Assembly: GCA_017439985.1 (NCBI GenBank)
Contig: JAFSIC010000054.1
Coordinates: 1 to 55,446, forward strand
Direction of reading: 5' to 3'
Source: Oscillospiraceae bacterium
Lineage (GTDB): Bacteria; Bacillota; Clostridia; Oscillospirales; Ruminococcaceae
Length of the DNA: 55,446 nt
The notes beneath the pieces were generated by a model. The model was not told the origin of the DNA. It worked only from the letters and a program-made list of their open reading frames with translations, and did not search any database. The first letter of the stretch is position 1. The number at the start of each line of letters is the position of its first letter. Positions 8,410 to 16,217 of the stretch are shown in pieces. The translations under genes were made by a program, and so were the position numbers.

Positions 8410-9006
8410 TTAGGAATTTTTCATGTTTTGAAGCCATTCCATCAGAGCAAAGCGGGGTTCCAGCTGTGGAGTTGTCTGTAAAATCTGCAAATCGTGCTCC
8501 GCCAGCCAATTTTCACTGCCCGACGAAGGGAGGCATAGATTCGGAAAAAGCACACACCACCAGTTCTGTCCTTTCCCCTCACCAATGATGATACGTAACG
8601 CATCGTACTCCCCTGCTGGCAGTGTAAACGCATCATAAACCCGTGTGGAAAAATCCGCACGACAAAGCTGCACGCTCACTGCATCATCGCTTCCGTTCCT
8701 TTTCAGTTCGTCCTCAGCGAGCATGGCAATGTCCTTTAGATGATTCTGCAGTTCAGCTTCCGCAGAAATTTTGTCATCTTCTGTGCAAAACCACCGCTCC
8801 GACTCCCGCAGCAGACGATCACGCACTGCAAGCTTCCTCTGCTGATCCTCATCACTGTCCGACGCTGCCAGAATGTGCAGCCGCAGAACCTCCTGCTGCA
8901 CCCGTTCCGACGCCTGACAGAATTCTCCAAGCCACGCCGCAGTTATCATCAGCAACAGCGCAAATAATACTGTAATTTCAATCCAATATTTCCGTAAAAA
9001 ACTCAT
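8410..9006 (-). CDS. spoIIR: stage II sporulation protein R
   Basis: Signalling protein made in the forespore and secreted into the intermembrane space, where it triggers SpoIIGA to process pro-sigma-E in the mother cell. The 198 residues have an N-terminal membrane anchor/signal (EITVLFALLLMITAAWLG, residues 8-25), then the family's LRLHILAASDSDEDQQRKLAVRD motif and the hallmark WWCVLFPNLCLP near residue 160. I chose ATG 9006, which has GGGAGG upstream; this is the best single marker here that the organism forms endospores. It follows ispE by 51 bases. Confidence 0.95.
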   Translation of the reverse strand: MSFLRKYWIEITVLFALLLMITAAWLGEFCQASERVQQEVLRLHILAASDSDEDQQRKLAVRDRLLRESERWFCTEDDKISAEAELQNHLKDIAMLAEDELKRNGSDDAVSVQLCRADFSTRVYDAFTLPAGEYDALRIIIGEGKGQNWWCVLFPNLCLPSSGSENWLAEHDLQILQTTPQLEPRFALMEWLQNMKNS

Positions 9007-9057
9007 GCTGTCAACCTCCCGTTTCTTATACTGAGAGCATTGACAGCATGTCACTAT

Positions 9058-9936
9058 TTATTCACAGAGTTCGTAAATTCCTGTGGACAGCGGCTGAACC
9101 ACATCCACCTGCTCCACTTGTGGGCTGAGAATCTTCGCACAGACTTCCGCTTTTTCTTTGTCCTCAAACAGCGCAAACACTGCACTGCCGCTGCCGGACA
9201 TGAGGGCGCCTTTGGCTCCCTGTTCCAGCATGGTTTCTTTGATCGCACCGATTTCTTCCGGACGGCAGAAAGGCTCAAACACATTGCCGAGTTTCGTGCA
9301 AATTTCAAATAGGTCACCTTGCGCTAATGCAGCAATCATACCCTCCACATCGGCGTGCTGAGGCTCCTTCTGCTCATCAAAACCCTGAAAAGCCAACTTA
9401 GTGCTGACCGGGAAGTTTGGCTTTGCAATGAGGACGAACAGCTCCTCGCTCAGCTTTGGAACAGGACTCATGATTTCTCCTGCTCCCTGCACTCGCTGAG
9501 TTCCGCCTTTGATACAGAAGGGAATATCCGCGCCGATTTTGAACCCGATTTCGCAGAGTTCCTCGCAGCTGAGTTTGCTTTCACAAAGCTGATTCAAGGC
9601 GCAGAGCACAGCAGCTCCGTCGGCGCTGCCGCCACCCAAACCTGCCATCATGGGGATTTTTTTCTCCAGATGGATACGTGCTCTCGGGGGCTGTCCGATG
9701 GTCTCAAAAAAGGCTTTGACGCAGCGCACACAGATGTTGCTCTCATCACAGGGCAAGCTCACATCGGAGCAAGTCATCACGATACCCTCCTCCTCACGCA
9801 GGCCGATAGTCAGAGTATCGCAGAGTCCCACTGTCTGCATCACCATATCCATTTCATGGTATCCGTTGGGCAATAAGCCACGGATGTCCAAAGCAAGATT
9901 GATTTTACAGGGGGCCTTTACAGTCATCAGTTTCAT
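9058..9936 (-). CDS. ispE: 4-diphosphocytidyl-2-C-methyl-D-erythritol kinase
   Basis: GHMP kinase of the MEP isoprenoid pathway; phosphorylates CDP-methylerythritol with ATP. 292 residues. The start MKLMTVKAPCKINLALDI contains the family's K-x-N-L substrate motif, and MMAGLGGGSADGAAVL (about residues 93-108) is the glycine-rich ATP-binding loop. The C-terminus has GALMSGSGSAVFALF, the third GHMP motif. AAGGAGAACCT precedes the ATG. It lies between the PHP-gene terminator and spoIIR and is probably co-transcribed with spoIIR. Confidence 0.96.
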   Translation of the reverse strand: MKLMTVKAPCKINLALDIRGLLPNGYHEMDMVMQTVGLCDTLTIGLREEEGIVMTCSDVSLPCDESNICVRCVKAFFETIGQPPRARIHLEKKIPMMAGLGGGSADGAAVLCALNQLCESKLSCEELCEIGFKIGADIPFCIKGGTQRVQGAGEIMSPVPKLSEELFVLIAKPNFPVSTKLAFQGFDEQKEPQHADVEGMIAALAQGDLFEICTKLGNVFEPFCRPEEIGAIKETMLEQGAKGALMSGSGSAVFALFEDKEKAEVCAKILSPQVEQVDVVQPLSTGIYELCE

Positions 9937-9950
9937 AGGTTCTCCTTATC

Positions 9951-9982
9951 AAAAAAGCTGCGTGAAAGTCACACAGCTTTTG
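9951..9982 (-). terminator. terminator after PHP phosphatase gene
   Basis: Minus strand: AAAGCTGTGTGA pairs with TCACGCAGCTTT around a 3-base loop (one G-T wobble), with a T6 run. It separates the PHP gene from ispE. Confidence 0.75.
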
Positions 9983-9990
9983 TTTTTCTA

Positions 9991-10797
9991 TTACAGAATT
10001 TTCAGCAGCTTCGGCTCCCGTCTGCGGAAAACGGTAAAGTACTCAAAGCCCGCTTCTTTCACCATATCCATACCGACGTCCAAATCGGTACCAATATCTT
10101 TTGCCCAATGAGCATCGGAACCGATGGTCACATACTCGCCGCCCAGTTCCTTGAACCATTTTACATACTCAAGGCTCGGCATGGTCATTCCAAGACCCTG
10201 ACGCAGTGTGGAGGTGTTGATCTCGATGGCTTTGCCGTTCTGTGCAATGGTTTTCAAAATCTCACGGATCAGCTCATCATACGGCTTCATGTCAACAGGA
10301 ATGCCCTGCATACCCTGGATGTAACGCAATGGGTAGGTCAGATGAGCCAGCGCATCGAACTTATTCCACTGAGCCAGTTTCAGCAGATTCTCATAATAAT
10401 TCTGCAAAATCTCCGGAACGTTTTCACCCTCAAAGCCTACATGACACAGATCCACATGGCCCGGATTATTATGGAGAGAAGCCAGAACAAAGTCAAATTT
10501 ATATTTTTCCAACAGAGCTTCCGCCACATCAGGAGCATAAATAGCCTGACCCAGCTCAATGCCGCAAAGGACCGTCATCTGTTCACGGAATGCAGCCTGT
10601 GCTTTCAGAATTTCAAACTGCACAGCAGCAAAACGATTGATCATATTCAGCTTTGGATCGTCGCATTCACAGTGGTCTGTGATGGCAAAGCCCATCAGCC
10701 CTTTCGCCTGCGCCGCCTCACACATCAGGGAGATAGGCGCGTGACCGTCATGGGAATTGTCGGAATGCGTATGGCTGTCAAATAAATTCTGGTACAT
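9991..10797 (-). CDS. PHP-domain phosphatase, HisJ/HisK histidinol-phosphatase type
   Basis: Metal-dependent PHP-family phosphoesterase, 268 residues. Motif 1 is DSHTHSDNSHDG near residue 8, followed by GFAITDHCEC; later metal ligands sit in LASLHNNPGHVD and VTIGSDAHWAKDIG, the last being a strong match to histidinol phosphatases of the HisJ type. No other his gene is in the window, so the substrate is inferred from the family only. Start chosen at ATG 10797, with AAGGAGAGAG upstream and family-like N-terminus MYQNLFDSHTHSD. Confidence 0.88.
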   Translation of the reverse strand: MYQNLFDSHTHSDNSHDGHAPISLMCEAAQAKGLMGFAITDHCECDDPKLNMINRFAAVQFEILKAQAAFREQMTVLCGIELGQAIYAPDVAEALLEKYKFDFVLASLHNNPGHVDLCHVGFEGENVPEILQNYYENLLKLAQWNKFDALAHLTYPLRYIQGMQGIPVDMKPYDELIREILKTIAQNGKAIEINTSTLRQGLGMTMPSLEYVKWFKELGGEYVTIGSDAHWAKDIGTDLDVGMDMVKEAGFEYFTVFRRREPKLLKIL

Positions 10798-11092
10798 TCT
10801 GTTCTCTCTCCTTTGCTCTGTATTCGGGCATAACTTTTCACAAGATAAATCATACCATTTCAATCGGCAAATTTACAGCCTTTTTTAGAGATTTCGTAGG
10901 GTTTTGATTAAACTTTTTTCAATTTTTGGTTAATTTGTCTGGTATCTCATTGATTTTTCAGCTGTTCCGCTTTTTTCTGCGAGATTCACAAAATGTTTCA
11001 AATTCTTCCTTGAAAGTTTCGGCAATGTGTATTAGACTAAAAGAGATATCATTTTTGCTTTTCTATTCATTTTATATATTGGAGGAATGTTT
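10798..11092. other. divergent intergenic region, PHP gene / nadE
   Basis: An A+T-rich gap of 295 bases between genes running in opposite directions. It holds the PHP ribosome binding site on one side and a candidate nadE promoter on the other. I see no terminator-like hairpin, RNA motif or small ORF with a ribosome binding site in it. Confidence 0.6.
11010..11038 (+). promoter_or_regulatory. candidate promoter of nadE
   Basis: -35 TTGAAA (11010-11015), 17-base spacer, -10 TAGACT (11033-11038), about 55 bases before the nadE start. The -10 is weak. Confidence 0.4.
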
Positions 11093-12928
11093 ATGAACTC
11101 GATCCTTCGAATCACCGCCATGGTCAATCGTGTAAAAGCCGGCAATCCGTCCTTCTGCTGCGAGCAGCTTCTGGACTTGCTTCGCCAGGCTGAGGATTCC
11201 GCCAGCGATATCATTGTGTTCCCGCGCATGGCGCTCTGCCCGCCAAGCAGCGGCAGTCTGCTGAAGAATCCCTGCATTGCAGATGAATGTGAAGAATCTT
11301 TGGAGCTTCTCATGCAGGAAAGTGAAAAACACAGCGGCTATATTCTCGCCGGCTGCCTGAAAATGGTGGACCGTGTTCCTTATGAAGTCTATGCTGTGCT
11401 CTCTCAGGGACGCATCCTGGGCTACATCCCTTGTGAAGAAGTTCCGGAAGGTTTCGACCACCTGCTCCCTGCGGACAGCATTTTCCGCGTCAATGATATG
11501 ACTTTCACCGTCTGCCCTTGTGAATTGACTGACTTGGCTGCCGTTCTTCCTGAGGCCGCTGCACGCGGTGCTCAGTGCGTCATCTGCCCAAGCTACACCC
11601 CTGTTACTGCCGAGACCTTCTCCACCTCGTCCCTCTGTGCTAAGACTCTCTCTGAGGCTTACGGCATCGCGCTGGTGCTCTGCAACGGCGGCAGCGGCGA
11701 TACCTCCAGTCCTGTGCTCTACAAAGGACTCTGCGAAGTTTATGAATGTGGACGCCTTATGGGCAGTGCAGACAGCGCTTTTGACAGCCCTGTTCTTTCC
11801 TGTGACATCGACAGCGAGATCATCCGCTCCCAGCAGCGTTATCCGCTGAAAAAACGCAGTTCCTTTGCCATTGAAACCACCAATCATCCGGACAAACTGC
11901 TGCGCTCCGTCAACAAAACCCCATATCTGCCTGCCAACGGTCAGAAGCAGAAACGCTACCTTGACCATCTCTTTGAACTGCAGGTTCAGAGTCTTGCTGA
12001 CAGAATGTCCAATACCGGTTTGAGCAAACTGGTGATCGGCGTTTCCGGCGGTCTGGATTCCACACTGGCTCTTCTGGTTTGCCAGAAAGCCCTGGAGCGT
12101 TTGGAATTGCCTGCACAGAATCTGATTGGCATCACCATGCCGGGCTTCGGCACCACTGACCGCACCTACTATAACGCCCTGAGTCTCATTTCTGCACTGG
12201 GCGGTGAAAACCGCGATATTTCCATCAAGGCCTCCGTTCTGCAGCATTTTGAGGATATTGGACACAACCCAACCGTCAAAGATGTCACTTACGAAAATGC
12301 ACAGGCCCGTGAACGCACACAGATCCTCTTTGACATCGCCAACGCATCCCGCGGTCTGGTTGTCGGCACCGGCGACATGAGCGAAGCCGCTCTCGGCTGG
12401 TGTACTTTCAACGGCGACCACATGGCAAGCTACAATGTCAATGTCTGCCTGAATAAATCCGTCATCCGCCGCATGGTCACTCACCTGTCCCACAGCTATG
12501 AAAACAAAGTGGGTGACGTGCTTCGTGATATCGTGGATACTCCGGTCAGCCCGGAACTGCTCCCACCGGATGAAAGCGGAAAAATCGCACAGAAAACCGA
12601 GGATATTCTGGGCAGCTACGACCTCCACGACTTCTTCCTCTACTATGTACTGAAATACAATATGCGCCCGCAGAAAATTTACTACTACGCCTGCGTTGCT
12701 TTTGAGGGCATTTTTGAAGCTGCCTACATCAAAGAAAAACTGAGCATTTTCTTCCGCCGCTTCATTACCAGCCAGTTCAAACGCAGCTGCGCTCCGGACT
12801 TTGCAAAGATCACCGACCTTTGTCTGGCTGATTATCAGTTCCCAAGCGACTGTTCCCCTGCTACCTTGGTTCATCAGCTGGAAAAAATTGAGGCCATGAG
12901 TCTGGACGACGTCATGAAGAAGCTCTAA
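11093..12928 (+). CDS. nadE: NAD(+) synthase, two-domain type with degenerate glutaminase domain
   Basis: Makes NAD+ from deamido-NAD+ and ATP. 611 residues: N-terminal nitrilase-like domain (about 1-270) and C-terminal synthetase domain with intact PP-loop VIGVSGGLDSTLALL and VVGTGDMSEAALGWC. In glutamine-dependent enzymes the N-terminal domain uses a Glu-Lys-Cys triad. Here FPEL has become FPRMAL (Arg45), and the P-K of the lysine motif reads GYIPCEEVP (Cys114); only a cysteine in VCPCEL (Cys143) remains near the nucleophile position. I infer that it uses free ammonia. I chose the second ATG (11093), seven bases from GGAGG; the first at 11087 is too close. A GNAT gene follows by 10 bases. 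Confidence 0.93.
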   Translation: MNSILRITAMVNRVKAGNPSFCCEQLLDLLRQAEDSASDIIVFPRMALCPPSSGSLLKNPCIADECEESLELLMQESEKHSGYILAGCLKMVDRVPYEVYAVLSQGRILGYIPCEEVPEGFDHLLPADSIFRVNDMTFTVCPCELTDLAAVLPEAAARGAQCVICPSYTPVTAETFSTSSLCAKTLSEAYGIALVLCNGGSGDTSSPVLYKGLCEVYECGRLMGSADSAFDSPVLSCDIDSEIIRSQQRYPLKKRSSFAIETTNHPDKLLRSVNKTPYLPANGQKQKRYLDHLFELQVQSLADRMSNTGLSKLVIGVSGGLDSTLALLVCQKALERLELPAQNLIGITMPGFGTTDRTYYNALSLISALGGENRDISIKASVLQHFEDIGHNPTVKDVTYENAQARERTQILFDIANASRGLVVGTGDMSEAALGWCTFNGDHMASYNVNVCLNKSVIRRMVTHLSHSYENKVGDVLRDIVDTPVSPELLPPDESGKIAQKTEDILGSYDLHDFFLYYVLKYNMRPQKIYYYACVAFEGIFEAAYIKEKLSIFFRRFITSQFKRSCAPDFAKITDLCLADYQFPSDCSPATLVHQLEKIEAMSLDDVMKKL

Positions 12929-12938
12929 GGAGTTCGCC

Positions 12939-13427
12939 ATGATCCTTAAAACAGAGCGACTGCTTCTGCGGCACTTTACCATGGATGATCTGGATTTGAT
13001 CGTAGACATCAACAATCATCCGGAGTGTATCCGTTTCAACCGCTGGGATTCCATGTCCGTCGAGGACTGTCAGGCCTCTCTGGGACGATGGATCGCACAG
13101 TATGCTGACTTCCCTGCCGGCAGTGGAGTCTTCTGTGTGGAAAACTCCGCGCAAGAGAAAGTCGGTATGGCCTTTCTCATTCCCTGCGATGATGGTGAAT
13201 TTGAACTGGGCTTTCGCCTGTGCCGCTGTCACTGGGAAAAAGGCTACGCCACCGAACTGAGCCGTGCGCTGATTCAGCACGCCAAAGAACAGCTTCATGC
13301 TGCTGCCGTCATTGGCATAGTCCACAAGGACAACCAGCGTTCTTGTCGTGTGTTTGAAAAGCTGAGCTTCAGCTGTCAGCCTCACCCACAAGGCGGAGAC
13401 GGACTTCTTTATCGTTTTGAACTCTAA
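12939..13427 (+). CDS. GNAT family N-acetyltransferase (RimJ/RimL-like)
   Basis: GNAT protein of 162 residues. It opens MILKTERLLLRHFTMDDLD, the standard RimJ/RimL-type N-terminus, and has FRLCRCHWEKGYATELSRALI (motif A, W-x-K-G-Y-A-T-E) and IGIVHKDNQRSCRVFEKLSF (motif B, N-x-x-S). The target could be a ribosomal-protein N-terminus, an antibiotic or a small molecule; sequence does not say. It starts 10 bases after nadE with AAGGAG at the nadE stop, so the two form an operon closed by a terminator at 13430. Confidence 0.9.
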   Translation: MILKTERLLLRHFTMDDLDLIVDINNHPECIRFNRWDSMSVEDCQASLGRWIAQYADFPAGSGVFCVENSAQEKVGMAFLIPCDDGEFELGFRLCRCHWEKGYATELSRALIQHAKEQLHAAAVIGIVHKDNQRSCRVFEKLSFSCQPHPQGGDGLLYRFEL

Positions 13428-13429
13428 GA

Positions 13430-13462
13430 AAAAAGCACCATCTATCGATGGTGCTTTTTGTT
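13430..13462. terminator. bidirectional terminator, GNAT / DUF975 gene
   Basis: An 8-bp stem GCACCATC / GATGGTGC with loop TATC, flanked by A6 on the left and T5 on the right, so it can end transcripts from both converging genes. The stem is identical to that at 46541-46560. Confidence 0.88.
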
Positions 13463-14365
13463 TTATTCTTCTTTCAGAGGGACATCAAAAACCTGTGTGG
13501 AGTCCATATCCTCTTCTTTTTCCACAGGAACCAGCTGGGTACTGCGGTAGTGCTGTTCCATCAGCACACGAGCATAGAGCATCGCGCCGGTTTCATAATA
13601 AGGATGCACATAAAGACTTGGTATCACCAGCACACAGCTGAGGAACCATGGCAGGAAGCTGAGCTTGAAGAGCAAAATTTCACCGCGTTTTCCCTTGCTG
13701 GCATGGCGGGACTTTTTCAGAGCCTCCCATACGCCCAGATTTTCATTGGTCACATAGTAACGAGCCAGGAAGTATTTCTGCATGGCAGCGGCATAAAACA
13801 GACCGAAGAAAATCGCAAGAAGCACAGCAAACAGCAGTCCCATGGAGCCGATAACATAGCACATATCCAGGTTCATGTAGTATGGTCCATAGTCCAAAGC
13901 CCAGATGGATGCGCCAAGTACTGCAGCAGGCAGTGCAAAATAAAGCAGTGCCCAAAGGAGCATACGACCCAGAATGTGGATCTGCAGAGACAGCGCACGG
14001 AAATACTGTCGGCTGGAGAAGCAGTTGAAAATACTGAGGATCTCAGGAGATTCTCCTTCCGTCAGCTCATAGTACCAACGGGTCACACCCAGTTTCAGCG
14101 GTGCTGTAATAAGGAAGGAGCCTATGGCAATGATCGCTGTCAGTGCAATGGACAGCAAGGATGTGTTTGGCAGGTTATTCAGCCAGTAGCCATCGTTTTG
14201 CACATCGACCATCTGCGGCGTTCCGAACACCAGTCCAATGATCAGCTCCACGATGGTAAAGAGCAGGCTCACTGCCAGCATCAGCAAAACAATAGCCACC
14301 GCCTTACCCCAGTTATTATACAGACAGCGTTTGCCGTTTTGTTTGACTAATTTCCGGAGGTTCAT
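13463..14365 (-). CDS. DUF975 family integral membrane protein
   Basis: Polytopic membrane protein of 300 residues with about six hydrophobic helices (for example AVAIVLLMLAVSLLFTIVEL near 22-41). It has the DUF975 features: a short basic N-terminus, then after the second helix GVTRWYYELTEGESPEILSIF, and a late SRHASKGKRGEILLFKLSFLPW segment preceding the last helix. The biochemical role of the family is unknown. It starts 12 bases after the histidine-phosphatase-like gene and is co-transcribed with it. The acidic C-terminal tail (VPVEKEEDMDSTQ) is predicted to be soluble. Confidence 0.85.
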   Translation of the reverse strand: MNLRKLVKQNGKRCLYNNWGKAVAIVLLMLAVSLLFTIVELIIGLVFGTPQMVDVQNDGYWLNNLPNTSLLSIALTAIIAIGSFLITAPLKLGVTRWYYELTEGESPEILSIFNCFSSRQYFRALSLQIHILGRMLLWALLYFALPAAVLGASIWALDYGPYYMNLDMCYVIGSMGLLFAVLLAIFFGLFYAAAMQKYFLARYYVTNENLGVWEALKKSRHASKGKRGEILLFKLSFLPWFLSCVLVIPSLYVHPYYETGAMLYARVLMEQHYRSTQLVPVEKEEDMDSTQVFDVPLKEE

Positions 14366-14377
14366 TCTCTCACCTCA

Positions 14378-15073
14378 CTAATCCATATCTTCGTCATCGA
14401 AGTCGTAGTCGCTGCCGTTTTCGTAGGCTTTCTGCTCCAGCCAGTATGGATCGGTTTCATCCTGCTGATACGGAACAGCGCCAAACTCTTCGAAAATACG
14501 GTCACGAAGCCAAATCTGCGGAGTGATCAGCGCGGTGAAACCGGCACCACATGGGCAGTTCCACTCACCCATCGGACGACGTGGGAAAGCCATAAGAGCC
14601 ATGATGGTCATAATGGCAGTGCCGCTGACAACAACAGCCGCTTCAAAGACCTGCTCGTCCATCATGTCACGAACCACTTTGTCCAAACCTTTGACCAGGC
14701 GTTCCACGTAATCTTTTCCGTTTTCACCATTTGGCGGAGGGTTGTTCATATTGTCACGAAGCCAGTTGTTGAAGTCCAGATCGTCCTTCATCTCTTCCAG
14801 AGTACGGCCTTCAAAGTCTCCCAGATCCATTTCACGGAGTTCCGGGATGCTCATGACCTCAGTGTCATCAAAAAGATACATAGCGGTCTGCAGGCAGCGC
14901 TCCAGCGGGCTGGAGTAAACCTTCTCGATGTTTGGATACTTAAAGGAGCGCATCTCCTCCAGCTGAGCAAAGCCTTCCTCGCAAACCGGCATGTCGGTGA
15001 TACCGATGTACTGTCCGTTCAGGTTTGCTTTGGTGAAACCATGGCGAATAAAGTGGATTTTGTAGGATCTCAT
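14378..15073 (-). CDS. histidine phosphatase superfamily protein lacking second catalytic His
   Basis: Phosphoglycerate-mutase-like fold, 231 residues. The phospho-accepting histidine is in FIRHGFTKANLNGQY (His11), with YSSPLERCLQTA and ELREMDLGDFEGRTLEE also matching the family. Members normally have a second catalytic His in a VV-x-H-G segment near residue 150; this protein reads VVVSGTAIMTIMA, with Ser150 where I align the His. Either activity is reduced or the domain is a binding module. The tail is strongly acidic (YDFDDEDMD). AAAGGAATATTCACC precedes the ATG. The DUF975 gene follows. Confidence 0.85.
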   Translation of the reverse strand: MRSYKIHFIRHGFTKANLNGQYIGITDMPVCEEGFAQLEEMRSFKYPNIEKVYSSPLERCLQTAMYLFDDTEVMSIPELREMDLGDFEGRTLEEMKDDLDFNNWLRDNMNNPPPNGENGKDYVERLVKGLDKVVRDMMDEQVFEAAVVVSGTAIMTIMALMAFPRRPMGEWNCPCGAGFTALITPQIWLRDRIFEEFGAVPYQQDETDPYWLEQKAYENGSDYDFDDEDMD

Positions 15074-15176
15074 GGTGAATATTCCTTTCGTTTTTATGAA
15101 ACATTGTGATTTTTTTACGTTTTGTCAAAAGTTTCGACAGATTGTTCATGGATTCGGCTGAATTTTTTTGAGGCTC

Positions 15177-15205
15177 TTTACATCAGGTTTTTCTTGTACT
15201 ATAAT
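15177..15205 (+). promoter_or_regulatory. sigma-A promoter of XRE regulator gene
   Basis: -35 TTTACA (15177-15182), 17-base spacer, -10 TATAAT (15200-15205). The start codon of the regulator is 87 bases downstream. Confidence 0.8.
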
Positions 15206-15220
15206 TTACGATACGTAAAT
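15204..15220. promoter_or_regulatory. palindromic operator candidate at XRE promoter
   Basis: Perfect inverted repeat ATTTACG-ATA-CGTAAAT that begins within the -10 box and runs over the expected start site. Position and symmetry suit a repressor site, most simply autoregulation by the adjacent helix-turn-helix protein. Confidence 0.6.
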
Positions 15221-15291
15221 ATCCTCAAAAAAGGCCCTTTCCTGAGGTTTTGTGGTCTTTTGCGAGAGTGATAGAACAGGAGGCCACCTCT

Positions 15292-15999
15292 ATGAACGCC
15301 GATTTCCCACGGCTTATTACCCTGCTGCGCAAAGAAAAAGGCATCAGCCAGAAACAGGCTGCCGGTGAACTGGGTATTTCCCAGGCGCTGCTGTCCCATT
15401 ATGAAAAAGGCATCCGCGAATGCGGTCTTGACTTCCTTGTGCGCTGTTCCAAATTCTACGATGTATCCACCGACTATCTGCTGGGTGTATCTCCCGACCG
15501 CAAAGGTCAGGCCCTGACTGCAGAAAACATCACCGATCCGGATTCCGTGAAGGATACCGTATTCTTCGGCAATGTTATGCCGGTGCTGAACAAAAAGCTC
15601 ATCGCCAACTCCATGGGCGTTGTTTTCGATCTGATCGGCCAGAGCGAAAGCGATCTGCTCAATGACGAGATCTCCCGCTATCTGATGGCAGCTGTATATC
15701 GCTGCTTCCGCATCCTCTACGCAAGCAACCCAAAAAATGAACAGAGCATGTTCTCCATTCCGGAAGAGCTGGCAAGCGGCTATGTTTCTGCAGCAATGAG
15801 TCTGTCTGAAGCAAGAGCGATGCAGATCGCAAAAGGTCTCTGCAAAAAGGATGACCAGATCCAGAATATCAATGAAGTGAAAATGACTACGGATTATCTC
15901 AACGAGACTTATCCGCAGCAGAGCGCTTCTCTGATGAATCTGATCATGAACATCGAAAGTGAACTGAATTTCCCAAGACCTGATGAGGACGAGGATTAG
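15292..15999 (+). CDS. XRE-family helix-turn-helix transcriptional regulator
   Basis: DNA-binding regulator of 235 residues. Residues 5-60 form a Cro/C1-type domain: LITLLRKEKGISQKQAAGELGISQALLSHYEKG, with the typical Q-x-x-x-A/A-x-x-L-G-I-S pattern, then FLVRCSKFYDVSTDYLLG. The remaining 170 residues are helical and of no recognised family, ending in an acidic tail (RPDEDED). The start at 15292 has AGGAGG eight bases upstream, better than the longer ORF. It stands alone, with its own promoter, a palindrome at the start site and a strong terminator. It faces away from the phosphatase gene. Confidence 0.9.
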   Translation: MNADFPRLITLLRKEKGISQKQAAGELGISQALLSHYEKGIRECGLDFLVRCSKFYDVSTDYLLGVSPDRKGQALTAENITDPDSVKDTVFFGNVMPVLNKKLIANSMGVVFDLIGQSESDLLNDEISRYLMAAVYRCFRILYASNPKNEQSMFSIPEELASGYVSAAMSLSEARAMQIAKGLCKKDDQIQNINEVKMTTDYLNETYPQQSASLMNLIMNIESELNFPRPDEDED

Positions 16000-16023
16000 T
16001 TCAACACCAATATAGTACCATTT

Positions 16024-16036
16024 TTCGATGTCGAAA
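16024..16036. repeat. small palindrome downstream of XRE gene
   Basis: TTCGATGTCGAA, part of a 6-bp-arm inverted repeat TTTCGA-TG-TCGAAA, followed by a TATAAT (16042) with no convincing -35. Function unknown. Confidence 0.35.
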
Positions 16037-16071
16037 TAAAGTATAATTTATAAAATTTCTGCGTATGTCTT

Positions 16072-16110
16072 CAGGGCAGCTGTCAAATCAGACAGCTGCC
16101 CTGTTTTTCT
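16072..16110 (+). terminator. terminator of XRE regulator gene
   Basis: A 13-bp perfect stem (CAGGGCAGCTGTC / GACAGCTGCCCTG) with loop AAATCA and a following TTTTTCTT. Confidence 0.92.
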
Positions 16111-16126
16111 TGCTTCTGAGGCGTTT

Positions 16127-16154
16127 TTGTGATAGGATAGACTTATGATATTAT
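16127..16154 (+). promoter_or_regulatory. candidate promoter of lipoprotein-TCS operon
   Basis: -35 TTGTGA (16127-16132), 16-base spacer, -10 TATTAT (16149-16154), 63 bases before the lipoprotein start. Confidence 0.45.
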
Positions 16155-16217
16155 GGGCTAAGTGTCTTTTGATGCTGATTTCCCTTTTTCATAACTCTCT
16201 CACGAAAGGAGCTTCCT

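Noticed and set aside
9040-9060. One transcript from PHP gene through alaS
   Set aside because: A terminator at 9951-9982 and a separate alaS promoter at 8375-8403 break the run into three units.
13435-13454. Mobile element suggested by identical terminator stems at 13435 and 46541
   Set aside because: Only the 8-bp stem is shared; loops and flanks differ, so independent origin is likely.
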